Origin: Sphingobacterium sp. UBA4616
Lineage (GTDB): Bacteria; Bacteroidota; Bacteroidia; Sphingobacteriales; Sphingobacteriaceae
Reading direction: 5' to 3'
Assembly: GCA_002386525.1 (NCBI GenBank)
Contig: DGIS01000022.1
Coordinates: forward strand, 372,001-436,000
Length of the DNA stretch: 64,000 nt
Shown here: in pieces, positions 18,182 to 27,534 of the stretch
Numbering within the stretch: position 1 is the first letter of the stretch
How the letters are laid out: each line of letters starts with the position of its first letter
The notes under the pieces: generated by a model
Told to the model about the DNA's origin: nothing
Database searches by the model: none
The model's input: only the letters and a program-made list of their open reading frames with translations
Made by a program: the position numbers and the translations under genes

Positions 18182-19246
18182 ATGTCAATGATGGGAAAAA
18201 GTGGTATTACGGAGCGGACTTCTCGCGTTGCTGTGTCGGTGGTAATACCGGTGTACAATGTCGAAAAATATTTGGATGAGACCATTCAAAGCGTACTTAA
18301 GCAGGAATTACAGGATTTCGAAATTATTCTTGTCAATGATGGCAGTACGGACTCGTCTGCTGCAATATGTCAAAAGTATGCTTCTTTAGATCCGAGAATT
18401 TACTTTTTCGATCAGGAAAATGCTGGCGTTTCCGTAGCGAGAAATAATGGTTTAAGTCACGCAGTAGGAGACTATGTCTATTTTTTGGATTCCGATGATA
18501 CCATTGATTCGGCATTTTTATTGGAATCTTTACAACTTGCAACTCAAAAAAAACTGGATCTCGTGGTTTTAGGGGAACCCTATTGTTCCCGGGCTCCACG
18601 TTTGGCTGCCGTACCGACCTGCGGATTGCTGATCAAAAAGACCTTACTGGACACATATCCCGATATTCGTTTTCCAGAAGGAATCCAACCCTGTGAGGAT
18701 GGGTTGTTTTCGCATCGTCTTTTTTTGATGACCGATAAGATCGGATTCAATCCGGCGGCAGTGTATTTTTATAGACAGCACGAGAATCAAAATCATACGC
18801 AAATTAATCGACAGACCAATCGCTTATTGAAACAGATCCCAATATGGTTAGAACTATTGAAGGTGTTTTATAAGGAACATGACCTCTTCGCTTCAAAAGG
18901 CTTAAAACTAGCTCTATTTGTAGAACATGAACCTTTTGAGTTTCGTTATTTAAAAATGGCATTTAATGATCTAGAGAAGGAAGAGCTATTTAAGTTATTG
19001 CAAAATTTTATGCAAGAATATGTAAGCCCACACCTTACCAAAATAGATAAAGAAATATTAACGGTGCCTTTTAGCTATTTTTTAGAAGCTCGAGATCACA
19101 GGGATTTTGATGAATTTTACGCAGGTTATTGTAAAAAGAGAGCTGAACAATTAAGGAGGGGCTTATTTTGGGTAAGGTTTATTCCAGTTGCTGGTTTAAG
19201 AAGAAAAGTCCGTCAAAAGATCAGAAATAAGTATCTCGACGTATGA
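18182..19246 (+). CDS. glycosyltransferase family 2
   Basis: This 354-residue GT-A glycosyltransferase begins its domain at VSVVIPVYNVEKYLDETIQS, then VNDGSTDSS and the metal/nucleotide-sugar DSDD motif in YFLDSDDTIDS. These are GT2 hallmarks; the donor and acceptor are not predictable. The C-terminal half is helical with basic residues (RRGLFWVRFIPVAGLRRKVRQ), probably for membrane association. It overlaps the next gene by 4 bases (ATGA), so the two are translationally coupled. The first codons MSMMGKSG give two possible ATG starts; the first is used here. Confidence 0.88.
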   Translation: MSMMGKSGITERTSRVAVSVVIPVYNVEKYLDETIQSVLKQELQDFEIILVNDGSTDSSAAICQKYASLDPRIYFFDQENAGVSVARNNGLSHAVGDYVYFLDSDDTIDSAFLLESLQLATQKKLDLVVLGEPYCSRAPRLAAVPTCGLLIKKTLLDTYPDIRFPEGIQPCEDGLFSHRLFLMTDKIGFNPAAVYFYRQHENQNHTQINRQTNRLLKQIPIWLELLKVFYKEHDLFASKGLKLALFVEHEPFEFRYLKMAFNDLEKEELFKLLQNFMQEYVSPHLTKIDKEILTVPFSYFLEARDHRDFDEFYAGYCKKRAEQLRRGLFWVRFIPVAGLRRKVRQKIRNKYLDV

Positions 19247-20511
19247 AGATTTTGCTAATACAACATTTATATTTTTTAAATGGAATAGGAGGAACGGAAA
19301 AAATATGTTCTACGCTAGCGAATATACTAAGTACAAATGGGTATGAAGTTGAGATTGCAACCAATGAGAATATAAAAGGCTCCCCAGTTTTTCCGCTGCA
19401 TAAGTCGGTGAAAGTGACGAATATCTTTGACGCTAGTTTGGAGCAGATGCTCGAGCTTCCTATATATAACTATAAGGGGCCGAATCCATTTTTATGGTTG
19501 AAATACAAGGCTCTCAAAAAATATACCAAGTGGTATAACCGCCTATTGAAGCAACGGATGGGGGGAGAAGCTAAATTATATCAATATAACTTACGAAAGC
19601 GGGCGATTTTATGGAAAGATTATATCGACGGGCTAAAGCCGGACTTGATTATTACAATGTCCATTGGCTCACTTCTGGAGATCACTTATGGAAATACACT
19701 GTCAATCCCCATTATAGATTCTGTCAATGGAAGACCTGATTACGACTATACCAATGTCCTAGGCGGGAGAGAAGCATATATGGTTGATTTGTTAACGGCT
19801 AGTTTCGATCATCTGAATGGTATTCAGATCTTATTTGATAGCTATCGGGATTTCCTACCGTCGAATTTTTCTGGACAATGCGTCGTTATTGCCAATCCAA
19901 TTCAGCAGGTAGATCCCCATGATTTAGTGATGCATGACTGTATCAAGGAAAGATATAAGATTATCCATGTTGGGCGTTTGGATACCGAATGCAAGCAGCA
20001 ACATCTTGCTATTGCAATTTTTGCTGAGTTGGCAAACAAATATCCCAAATGGGATTTGGAGTTTTGGGGGATAGGTCCAGACTTTGATCGATTGAATAAT
20101 CAAATTCGCGATCTTGGATTATCTGAACGGGTTTTTCTTCGTGGATTTAGCGAAGATCCTTTGATAAAGATGCGAGATGCTGACATTTTTATTTTCCCCA
20201 GCAAATATGAGGGGTTTGGATTGGCCTTGGCAGAAGCCATGTCAGTAGGCCTGCCTAGTATCGGCTTTTCAACTTGTTCCGGGGTAAATGAATTGATCAA
20301 ACACAATCAAAATGGTTTTTTAGCATTGGATGAGCAGGAGATGGCGCTGTATCTCGAACAATTGATTATGAACCCTTCACTACGTTCGAGGTTTGGCGTT
20401 CAAAGCAATTTGGCAATAAAGGCGTACAGTTTTGAAAATATGACTAAAGGGTGGTTAAATTTAGTCCGGATCGTCATAAAGAATGTTGAGACGAAGGAGA
20501 GAAATGATTAG
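19243..20511 (+). CDS. glycosyltransferase family 4
   Basis: This 422-residue GT-B glycosyltransferase starts MKILLIQHLYFLNGIGGTEK, with the glycine-rich donor loop typical of GT4. The C-terminal Rossmann half contains HVGRLDTECKQQHLAI and the E-x7-E motif region FPSKYEGFGLALAEAMSVGLP. The acceptor sugar is unknown. The ATGA overlap with the upstream GT2 places it in the same operon. A perfect 10-bp hairpin without a T-run (20598-20620) follows the stop and may partly separate it from the next gene. Confidence 0.9.
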   Translation: MKILLIQHLYFLNGIGGTEKICSTLANILSTNGYEVEIATNENIKGSPVFPLHKSVKVTNIFDASLEQMLELPIYNYKGPNPFLWLKYKALKKYTKWYNRLLKQRMGGEAKLYQYNLRKRAILWKDYIDGLKPDLIITMSIGSLLEITYGNTLSIPIIDSVNGRPDYDYTNVLGGREAYMVDLLTASFDHLNGIQILFDSYRDFLPSNFSGQCVVIANPIQQVDPHDLVMHDCIKERYKIIHVGRLDTECKQQHLAIAIFAELANKYPKWDLEFWGIGPDFDRLNNQIRDLGLSERVFLRGFSEDPLIKMRDADIFIFPSKYEGFGLALAEAMSVGLPSIGFSTCSGVNELIKHNQNGFLALDEQEMALYLEQLIMNPSLRSRFGVQSNLAIKAYSFENMTKGWLNLVRIVIKNVETKERND

Positions 20512-20597
20512 ATTTGATGCCCCCATCGTATTTATGGATAAATTGCATTATGAATGATTTATTTATAGGGTATTAATCCTTCAAACTAGAAAAACTC

Positions 20598-20620
20598 AAA
20601 GGGAATGTGGCATTCCCTTT
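20598..20620 (+). terminator. weak hairpin between glycosyltransferase genes
   Basis: Perfect inverted repeat aaagggaatg / cattcccttt with a 3-base loop, followed by AAATAATT rather than a T-run. It may stabilise the upstream mRNA end or attenuate rather than terminate fully. Confidence 0.5.
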
Positions 20621-20681
20621 AAATAATTCGTATTATTTATTATAAAAGTAATCAGTGCTTTTTATCTATTCAAAAGAATAA

Positions 20682-21848
20682 ATGCAAACAATAAAGAAAA
20701 AGAGAATATTATATTTTATGCCTGAAAATCCTAACAGTTCGAAAGCAGGCAATTTGACTAGGTGTAAGCAGTTGTTAACTTATTTTAATACGATAAGTGT
20801 AAATTTTGAAATTGATTTTGTATCCTCAATTAATTGGGGACCAAGAGATGAATCTATTTTTCATTCCGAATTTCCCAATATTAACCTGATTATTTTACCT
20901 TTTAAATCTTCCAAAAAAAATAGAATTAGTTATTTCTTTGGTGACAAATTGCAAAAGGAGATAAAAAATATATTTCACTCAAATTTGGTTGATCGTGTTT
21001 CGCCGTCCTTTCAAAGAAGATTTGAAAAGGTTTTAAGCGCTCATAGATACGATTATATTATTATTAGCTATGTTGAATTTGGAAGTTTGGTAAAGAATTT
21101 GATAGGGCCTTATACAATTTTAGATTCGCATGATTTTCTGACACTGCAAAATAAGACAAAGGAAAAGGAACATTTTTCAATGCGTCAGTTAGGTAAAATG
21201 TTTGGAGCTGAGTTGTCTACCATGGCTTCTTTTAACGAGATATGGACATTTTCAATTGAGGAAAAATATATTTTTGAACAGTTTGCTGATAAATTTGTAC
21301 GATTAATCCCAGTTTCAATGCCATTGCCTGTTATTCGGGAGTGCGAAAAAACGATTGACTTAATTTATGTAGCAAGTGACAATCCGCACAATGTGTCAAG
21401 TATGAAGTGGTTTTTAGAAAAGGTATTTCCACTACTTACGAATGTTGAACTGCATGTTATTGGCAAGATTTGTGTGCATATTCCCACATTGAAAAATGTA
21501 ATAAAACATGGATTAGTGGATGAGCTTGCAGGCTATTATGAACAAGCTAAAGTTGCTATCTGTCCAATGCTTTCAGGAACAGGAATCAAAATAAAGGTTT
21601 TGGAAGCATTATCTTTTGGCATTCCCGTTGTAACAAATCAACGTGGTGTCGATGGATTGTTTAATAAATCAGATAATGGATGTCTTATATCACTGGATGA
21701 ACAGGCCTTTGCTTCTAATATAACAGAATTGCTTCAGGACGATCAATTTCATAAGAGAAAATCGAATCAAGCCATTGAATATATGAGAAATAATCATACG
21801 GTGAAGAAGGAGTATGAGGTCCTGGATGCTGTGTTTAACAATGTATGA
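20682..21848 (+). CDS. glycosyltransferase, GT4-like
   Basis: This 388-residue protein shows a GT-B layout: an N-terminal half with MPENPNSSKAGNLTRCKQLL, DSHDFLTLQNKTKEKEHFSM at the domain junction, and a C-terminal half with LIYVASDNPHNVSSMKWFLE, ELHVIGKIC and PMLSGTGIKIKVLEALSFGI. The last segment is the donor-binding GTGIK-x-K-x-x-E motif shared by GT4-like enzymes. Donor and acceptor are unknown. The gene is strikingly A+T-rich compared with housekeeping genes in the window, as usual for horizontally exchanged surface-glycan genes. Confidence 0.85.
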   Translation: MQTIKKKRILYFMPENPNSSKAGNLTRCKQLLTYFNTISVNFEIDFVSSINWGPRDESIFHSEFPNINLIILPFKSSKKNRISYFFGDKLQKEIKNIFHSNLVDRVSPSFQRRFEKVLSAHRYDYIIISYVEFGSLVKNLIGPYTILDSHDFLTLQNKTKEKEHFSMRQLGKMFGAELSTMASFNEIWTFSIEEKYIFEQFADKFVRLIPVSMPLPVIRECEKTIDLIYVASDNPHNVSSMKWFLEKVFPLLTNVELHVIGKICVHIPTLKNVIKHGLVDELAGYYEQAKVAICPMLSGTGIKIKVLEALSFGIPVVTNQRGVDGLFNKSDNGCLISLDEQAFASNITELLQDDQFHKRKSNQAIEYMRNNHTVKKEYEVLDAVFNNV

Positions 21849-21852
21849 ATAA

Positions 21853-22662
21853 ATGAAAATCTCTTTAATAATATCTACTTATAATTGGCCGGAGGCGTTG
21901 GCATTATGCTTGGAAAGTGTATTGCATCAAAAGGTTCTTCCTGATGAAATACTTATTGCTGATGATGGGTCTGGAAAGGAGACAGAACGAGTTGTAGCAG
22001 AATATAAAAATAAGTTTAATATTCCTTTTATTCATATATGGCATGAAGACGAGGGCTTCCAATTGGCGAAAATCAGAAATAAGGCCATCGCTAAAGCCTC
22101 ATCCGACTATATTGTTCAAATTGATGGTGATTTAATTTTGCATCCCTATTTTATTAGGGATCATCGAAAATTTGCTCGAAAAGGATCTGTGGTACGTGCC
22201 AGCCGTATCTACCTTGATCGGGAGTTTTCTGAGAAAAAATTGACTAAGCGTGATACAAAGGTAAATAGGTTCGATAAAGGAGTCTCGAACTTATTCAGTG
22301 CTTTTCGTTTTCAGTTATTATGGAAATATTTTGAATTTAATTATAAAAATAAAGGCAACGAACGTTGGGAGATTCATGGGGCCAATATGGCGTATTGGAA
22401 AGAAGATGCCATTCGTGTGAATGGTTACAATGAAGACTTTAAAGGCTGGGGACCGGAAGATAAAGAATTTGTCGCTAGACTCTTAAATGTCAACGTAAAA
22501 AAACGCTTCTTAAAATTCGGCGGCATTGTGTTTCATATCTGGCATGCGATAAATGCAAAAGAGAATTTAGGTAACAACAATTGTTTGTTTGCAAAAACAA
22601 AAAAGCTAAATTTGACCTATTGTGATAACGGTATTGATAAATATCTGAAATCATCTGATTAG
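21853..22662 (+). CDS. glycosyltransferase family 2 with GT7C-like C-terminus (paralog 1)
   Basis: This 269-residue GT2 enzyme has SLIISTYNWPEALALCLESV, then IADDGSGKETE and a DGD metal motif (VQIDGDLILHPYFIRDH). The C-terminal GWGPEDKEFVARL segment is the GWG-x-ED hallmark of the Glyco_transf_7C extension seen in chondroitin-synthase-like and capsule enzymes. Family members transfer hexose or hexosamine units to surface glycans. It starts 5 bases after the preceding gene and is followed by a close paralog, so this pair looks like a tandem duplication that has diverged. Confidence 0.88.
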   Translation: MKISLIISTYNWPEALALCLESVLHQKVLPDEILIADDGSGKETERVVAEYKNKFNIPFIHIWHEDEGFQLAKIRNKAIAKASSDYIVQIDGDLILHPYFIRDHRKFARKGSVVRASRIYLDREFSEKKLTKRDTKVNRFDKGVSNLFSAFRFQLLWKYFEFNYKNKGNERWEIHGANMAYWKEDAIRVNGYNEDFKGWGPEDKEFVARLLNVNVKKRFLKFGGIVFHIWHAINAKENLGNNNCLFAKTKKLNLTYCDNGIDKYLKSSD

Positions 22663-22686
22663 CACTTACGATTTTACAGCTATTTT

Positions 22687-23496
22687 TTGGAAACTTCGAT
22701 AATTATTACAACGTATAATAGGCCCGATGCATTGGAATTGGTGCTATTGTCTGCATTAAATCAAACAGTTTTGCCGAGTCAAATTATTGTTGCAGATGAC
22801 GGTTCTGATGATAGAACAAGACAGCTGGTCCATCGTTATGAGCAGATTTCTGAAATTCCAATCTCCAATGTATGGCAGGAAGATTGTGGTTTTCGCGTCG
22901 CACGTATTCGAAATCAAGCGATAGCCCAAGTGAAATCACCCTATGTTATACTCGTTGACGGTGACATTCTTATGGCACCAAATTTTATTGAAGACCATCT
23001 AAAACTCGCCAAAGTAGGACATTTTATTCAAGGTGGAAGGGTCTTACTAAATCAAGCATTAACATCTAAATTGTTAACTGAGTCGAATCAACTAAGGTAT
23101 CCGAATATGTTTCAGGCGGGATTCGAATCTGGTCGGTTTGAAAAGAGAATAAGTAGTTTTCGTAATCTTCTTTTAGCACGATGGACTGCGAAAAACCTAG
23201 CACATAAAAGAAGCAAAGTACGCTCATGTAATATGTCCTTCTACATGCGCGATGTTCGTGCAGTGAATGGTTTTAATAATCTTTTTGAAGGCTGGGGCCG
23301 AGAAGACAGTGAATTTGTGGAACGTTTATTCAATTATGGACTCAAAGGGCAACTAATCAAGTTTGCTGCAATTGGGTATCATTTATATCATAAGGAGGCG
23401 TCTAGAAAAGCACTACCACAAAACGATCATTTATTAGAAAAGACAAAATTAGAAAAGCTGACATCCTGTGCTGACGGACTTTCTAGTTTCCTATAG
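22687..23496 (+). CDS. glycosyltransferase family 2 with GT7C-like C-terminus (paralog 2, TTG start)
   Basis: Another 269-residue enzyme, with the same motifs as its upstream neighbour: SIIITTYNRPDALELVLLSA, VADDGSDDRTRQLV, LVDGDILMAPNFIEDH and FEGWGREDSEFVERL. The motif order, length and spacing match, so the two are paralogs. There is no in-frame ATG near the N-terminus; the domain begins right after a TTG at 22687, so TTG is the likely start. The predicted role is addition of a sugar in the same polymer or core, perhaps with a different linkage. Confidence 0.86.
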   Translation: METSIIITTYNRPDALELVLLSALNQTVLPSQIIVADDGSDDRTRQLVHRYEQISEIPISNVWQEDCGFRVARIRNQAIAQVKSPYVILVDGDILMAPNFIEDHLKLAKVGHFIQGGRVLLNQALTSKLLTESNQLRYPNMFQAGFESGRFEKRISSFRNLLLARWTAKNLAHKRSKVRSCNMSFYMRDVRAVNGFNNLFEGWGREDSEFVERLFNYGLKGQLIKFAAIGYHLYHKEASRKALPQNDHLLEKTKLEKLTSCADGLSSFL

Positions 23497-23508
23497 TTAT
23501 TCATTATC

Positions 23509-24177
23509 ATGGGAATTCCAAAAAATATATTTCAAACATTTAAGGATAATAAGATTCCTTGGCTTACGAAGCTCTATATTCGCTCATTTTTAAAAAAGAA
23601 TAAGGATTATTCGTATGAGTTCTATGATGATCAACGGGTGAGTGACTTCTTTGCTGAACATTTTGATGAGCGCATTAATAAAGCTTATCATCGTCTTCAG
23701 ATAGGGGCCGCCAAAGCAGATTTTTTTCGCTATGCTGTTTTATATATATATGGTGGTATTTATATAGATTTAGATAGTGATTTGTTAGTCTCTATCGATA
23801 AATATCTAAATAGCGATGACGTTGCGGTAATAACGCATGAGAACAATAGGAGCCTGTATGCACAATGGGCACTTATCTTTGATAAAGGACATCCTTTTTT
23901 AAAAAGAACGATGGAGCTGATTGTGGATAATATTGAACAGAATCGATTTCCACATGATGTACATGCGATGACAGGACCAACAGTTTATACATTAGCGATT
24001 AATGAGGTTTTGAAAGAAAATCCGAATGTAGCGTATCGCTGCATTGAAGATGATTATAAAGGATTACTGAAATTTAAGTATAAATTAGGTAAACTCATGA
24101 TTTATAAAGACAAATCTAACCATTGGAAGAAACTACAACTGCGTATTCCTGTTGTAAAACCTGATACAGACTTTTAG
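23509..24177 (+). CDS. DXD-motif glycosyltransferase (Gly_transf_sug / OCH1-like)
   Basis: This 222-residue enzyme has the DXD glycosyltransferase pattern: IPKNIFQTFKDNKIPWLT at the start, then QIGAAKADFFRYAVLYIYGG and IYIDLDSDLLVSID, where the DLDSD holds the metal-binding aspartates. The later HAMTGPTVYT is also family-typical. Such enzymes (related to OCH1 mannosyltransferases and capsular polysaccharide proteins) are often annotated as capsule or LPS transferases. Length is somewhat short but complete. It lies 12 bp after the tandem GT2 pair in the same direction. Confidence 0.87.
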   Translation: MGIPKNIFQTFKDNKIPWLTKLYIRSFLKKNKDYSYEFYDDQRVSDFFAEHFDERINKAYHRLQIGAAKADFFRYAVLYIYGGIYIDLDSDLLVSIDKYLNSDDVAVITHENNRSLYAQWALIFDKGHPFLKRTMELIVDNIEQNRFPHDVHAMTGPTVYTLAINEVLKENPNVAYRCIEDDYKGLLKFKYKLGKLMIYKDKSNHWKKLQLRIPVVKPDTDF

Positions 24178-24239
24178 GCTTATTTATTTTAAGGGAGAGT
24201 TATTTTTACTTATTTTTGAGGAAAAAGCATTGCACATCG

Positions 24240-25196
24240 ATGAATTTCAAAAGAATCTTTTTGCGAAATAAAAATAATAAGATTTACTATTATATTAAAG
24301 CAATTCTTAGGGAGCTAGTTCCTGATAGTCTTTTTCAAGCCCAACTGACAAAGCGTTTAGATAGCACTTATTATCGCAAAAATGCCAAATATATTGATGA
24401 TAGGGTAAATTATTACAATAAGTTGGAACGGCTTGAGACTTTAGATCAGGACGCCGTTGAAATAGGCAAATATCGCGTACCAGAACGCATACGCGTTTAT
24501 TATTTCGACAGTAAGGAATATTTAAGGTTTTTTAACCCCAAGTTGCGGTTCAGTATTTTGCCCGGTGATATCATTCATATTCCCTCACATCCGACTTTAC
24601 TCAAGAGCCGACCTATTCATGGTAATAATAGCAATGCAGTAGTCTTAAATTTGGATAAAGCAAGACATTTTAATTTTCTTCAGGATGACGTGTCTTTTGA
24701 TAAAAAAATAGATATGTTGGTCGGAAGGAGCGGTTTTGGACAGATTCATCGAAGTCGATTCTACCAATTGTATTATGATCATCCATTGTGCAATATCAAA
24801 AAGGCTAATCGATCTTCCGATAAGGATTATTTATCCATCGCCGGGCACCTTGATTATAAATTTATTTTGGCGCTTGAGGGAAACGATGTTGCGACAAATT
24901 TGAAGTGGATTATGTCCTCTAATTCTATTGCGGTCATGCCTATGCCGAAATATGAGACTTGGTTTATGGAAGGACGCCTAATTCCAGATGTTCATTTTAT
25001 TTGTATTAAAGATGATTATTCTGATTTGGAGGAAAAATTACGGTATTTTATGGCAGATGATCATGCGGCTAGGAGGATCGTAAAAAATGCACACGAATAT
25101 ATTGCTCAGTTTAAAAATAAAAAAATAGAGGATATAATCGCATTAAAAGTCTTGGATAAATATTTTACGCATACCGTTCAGCCTAAATTACAATAA
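24240..25196 (+). CDS. glycosyltransferase family 90-like (CAP10/LPS-modifying) protein
   Basis: This protein of 318 residues from the ATG at 24240 (an upstream TTG at 24216 would add 8) shows the CAP10/GT90 core: HIPSHPTLLKSRPIHGNNSN, then DMLVGRSGFGQIHRSRFYQL and the conserved C-terminal DYKFILALEGNDVATNLKW with MSSNSIAVMPMPKYETWF. GT90 enzymes transfer xylose or glucose; bacterial members modify LPS. It is the last gene on the plus arm of the cluster, and its 3' end overlaps the 3' end of the convergent GT4 gene by 9 bases. Confidence 0.85.
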   Translation: MNFKRIFLRNKNNKIYYYIKAILRELVPDSLFQAQLTKRLDSTYYRKNAKYIDDRVNYYNKLERLETLDQDAVEIGKYRVPERIRVYYFDSKEYLRFFNPKLRFSILPGDIIHIPSHPTLLKSRPIHGNNSNAVVLNLDKARHFNFLQDDVSFDKKIDMLVGRSGFGQIHRSRFYQLYYDHPLCNIKKANRSSDKDYLSIAGHLDYKFILALEGNDVATNLKWIMSSNSIAVMPMPKYETWFMEGRLIPDVHFICIKDDYSDLEEKLRYFMADDHAARRIVKNAHEYIAQFKNKKIEDIIALKVLDKYFTHTVQPKLQ

Positions 25197-26306
25197 GGAC
25201 TGATAACAGTTTATGAGTTCTGATGCAATTTTTTCATCATTAAATTTTTGCACATAGTGACGTCCTTGTGAAATCATCCTTGCACTGGTTTGGGAGTCGC
25301 TCAGAATACGTTTGATCGCTAGATTTATTTCGTCTACATTTGAAGGGTCGACATAACAAGACGATGGTCCACCAGCTTCTGGAAATACGCCCGAATTGGT
25401 TGTAATGACAGGAGTACCAGCATATAAGGCTTCGATGATAGGGATACCAAAGCCTTCAAAGATAGAAGGGTATATAAAAATTGATGCCATCGAATAAATG
25501 GTCGATAGTTCTTCAATAGTAAAGCCTTGTTTTATAATGACTTTGCTTTCCAATTTGTTGGCTACTATATATCTGTTAATCTCCTCAAGATAGGGCGTTT
25601 TCTTACCAATTATTAATAATGGAATATCGATATCCTGAATAGCTTTTACAATTTGTAAAACATTTTTTCGTTTTTCAATTGAGCCCACACTTAACAGGAA
25701 GTCTTTGGGTAAATTATATTTTAACCTTAATTTTTCCTTCTCGTCGCCGCTTTTTGGGACCTTAAAAGTCGGATGACAACCCTGATAAATGACCTCAATC
25801 TTATCTTCGGGAATTGCGTAGTAATCGATGATATCCGATTTAGTCTGTTCACTAATTGCAATAATTTTATCAGCGTGATTAACAGCTAATTGAAATTTCT
25901 TGTTGTATATCCAACGATCTATGGGTTTATAGAGTTCGGGGTAGCGTAAGAAGATTAAATCATGTATCGTGACAACGGATTTAATTCCACGGGCTTTTAA
26001 GCCTCTTGGTATTTCTCCTGTAAGGCCATGAAAGAGTTCTACACCATCATTAAGCAGGTCAGATGCGAGTCCAAAGCTTCTCCAAAGTGCAGGAAAAGCA
26101 CGGTTAAATGTAGTTTTGGGTAGACGAATTTTTTCTTCAATAAGTGCCTTCTTCGAAAGATCATTATTGTCCAATCTTGGCGTATACTTCAGATAAGTAT
26201 GCTGAGGATAGTATTGCTCCAGAATACGGATGAGATCTCTACTATAATTACCTAAGCCTGTTTGATTGAGAAAATATCGTTTAGCATCAAATCCAATTGT
26301 TATCAT
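25188..26306 (-). CDS. glycosyltransferase family 4
   Basis: From the ATG at 26306 this gives 372 residues (MITIGFDAKRYFLNQTGLGN), a GT4 protein with the N-terminal FDAKRYFLNQTGLGNYS loop typical of mannosyltransferases that accept lipid-linked or core sugars. The donor site includes LLSVGSIEKRKNVLQIVKAI and FIYPSIFEGFGIPIIEALYA with the E-x7-E glutamates. The frame is open to 26345, which would overlap the upstream gene by 26 bases; the 26306 start leaves a 13-base gap and is preferred. It is the last gene of the minus arm of the glycan cluster. Confidence 0.87.
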   Translation of the reverse strand: MITIGFDAKRYFLNQTGLGNYSRDLIRILEQYYPQHTYLKYTPRLDNNDLSKKALIEEKIRLPKTTFNRAFPALWRSFGLASDLLNDGVELFHGLTGEIPRGLKARGIKSVVTIHDLIFLRYPELYKPIDRWIYNKKFQLAVNHADKIIAISEQTKSDIIDYYAIPEDKIEVIYQGCHPTFKVPKSGDEKEKLRLKYNLPKDFLLSVGSIEKRKNVLQIVKAIQDIDIPLLIIGKKTPYLEEINRYIVANKLESKVIIKQGFTIEELSTIYSMASIFIYPSIFEGFGIPIIEALYAGTPVITTNSGVFPEAGGPSSCYVDPSNVDEINLAIKRILSDSQTSARMISQGRHYVQKFNDEKIASELINCYQSLL

Positions 26307-26319
26307 GCCTGACTCGGTT

Positions 26320-27534
26320 TTAGTTTTCTTTAAAAATGTTTTCAAATTTACTTAATACCAAATCCCAATTATAATATTTAGAAACATATTCTTTTGCTTT
26401 TGCCTCAATGATGTTCTTATCTGTGTTTGGATCTTGCAAATATGTGATAATTGAACTTAGGGAGTCGAAAGAATCATAACAAAAAACAGCTCCACTTTTG
26501 CGTTCATGTTCGACCATAACATCACACTTTTTGTTACCAATGACCGGTTTCCCCAAGTGGAGCGCTTCTAATGTCAATAGTGATAAGCTTTCGGCAAGTG
26601 ACGGATTAATAATGGCAAAGCTTTGTTGTATTAGCGCTTTTTTTTCTTCCTCGCTTACAAAACCAGTATAGATGATATCAGGATTTTGCTCAACATTCAT
26701 GGTATTTTCTCCTGTAAGTACAAGTTGCAAGTCGATCTGTTTTTCTGATTTTAATTTCAGAAAATAAGCCATAAAATTGTTGATTTTGACTGGCGTAATG
26801 CGGCCACAATAAAGTAAGTATGGTGATTTGATCTGATATTTGGCGCTGATCGTTGTTGCAGCCGGTAAATCATCTATTTGATTGACTCCTATGCCAACAA
26901 CTGTATTTTTTGCAAGCGAATTTCTGAAAATTTCTAAACACATTTCTTTTTCACTTTCTGTGTTAAAGGCAATATGATTAACTTTTGAAAATAAAAGTGT
27001 GTTGATGCTTCTAAATAACATACTCTCCATATGTGCAGTGGGAATCAGAATAGACTTCTCTGGTACACGAAGTGATCCCATTATGGTTAGTGGGTTTTCG
27101 TAAGTAAAGAAAATGAATTTGTCGAAATCGTGTTGAAATTCCCTAATATAGTTGAGTAATGAAGACGAATAAAATGGATGTCCTTCTAAATATTTTGATT
27201 CATCATCAATTTTGAAATTCCAAATGGGAAATAAGGAAAAAACAGGCCTTGCTAATCCCCAGCGATAGATCAATCGGCGTATTTTCCGGGCGATTTTACT
27301 TTTCTTTTCGGAAGATGGATTTTTATCGGTCACAAATCTCATCACAGGTATTCCCTGTATAATTTCTAGGCCCGGGGTGAAATCCTCCTCTGGTTTATTT
27401 AAAAACTTGATATTGGTGGTTAATACAGTCACGTCATGTTTTGCTGATAATCGTTCAGCTAGCATTCTACAATGGAATTCGGCTCCACCGGTGATATCCA
27501 ATCCGTATCGAATGGTTATTAACCCTATCTTCAT
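26320..27534 (-). CDS. glycosyltransferase family 4
   Basis: This 404-residue GT-B protein begins MKIGLITIRYGLDITGGAEF with the GGAEFH donor-side loop, and has LLYCGRITPVKINNFM and AIINPSLAESLSLLTLEALH in the donor half. The mid region (KSKIARKIRRLIYRWGLARP) is basic and probably peripheral to the membrane. Acceptor and sugar are unknown. It overlaps the GT9 gene upstream by 4 bases (ATGA), so both are co-translated. The gene order GT9, GT4, GT4 suggests an LPS core or O-unit assembly arm. Confidence 0.88.
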   Translation of the reverse strand: MKIGLITIRYGLDITGGAEFHCRMLAERLSAKHDVTVLTTNIKFLNKPEEDFTPGLEIIQGIPVMRFVTDKNPSSEKKSKIARKIRRLIYRWGLARPVFSLFPIWNFKIDDESKYLEGHPFYSSSLLNYIREFQHDFDKFIFFTYENPLTIMGSLRVPEKSILIPTAHMESMLFRSINTLLFSKVNHIAFNTESEKEMCLEIFRNSLAKNTVVGIGVNQIDDLPAATTISAKYQIKSPYLLYCGRITPVKINNFMAYFLKLKSEKQIDLQLVLTGENTMNVEQNPDIIYTGFVSEEEKKALIQQSFAIINPSLAESLSLLTLEALHLGKPVIGNKKCDVMVEHERKSGAVFCYDSFDSLSSIITYLQDPNTDKNIIEAKAKEYVSKYYNWDLVLSKFENIFKEN

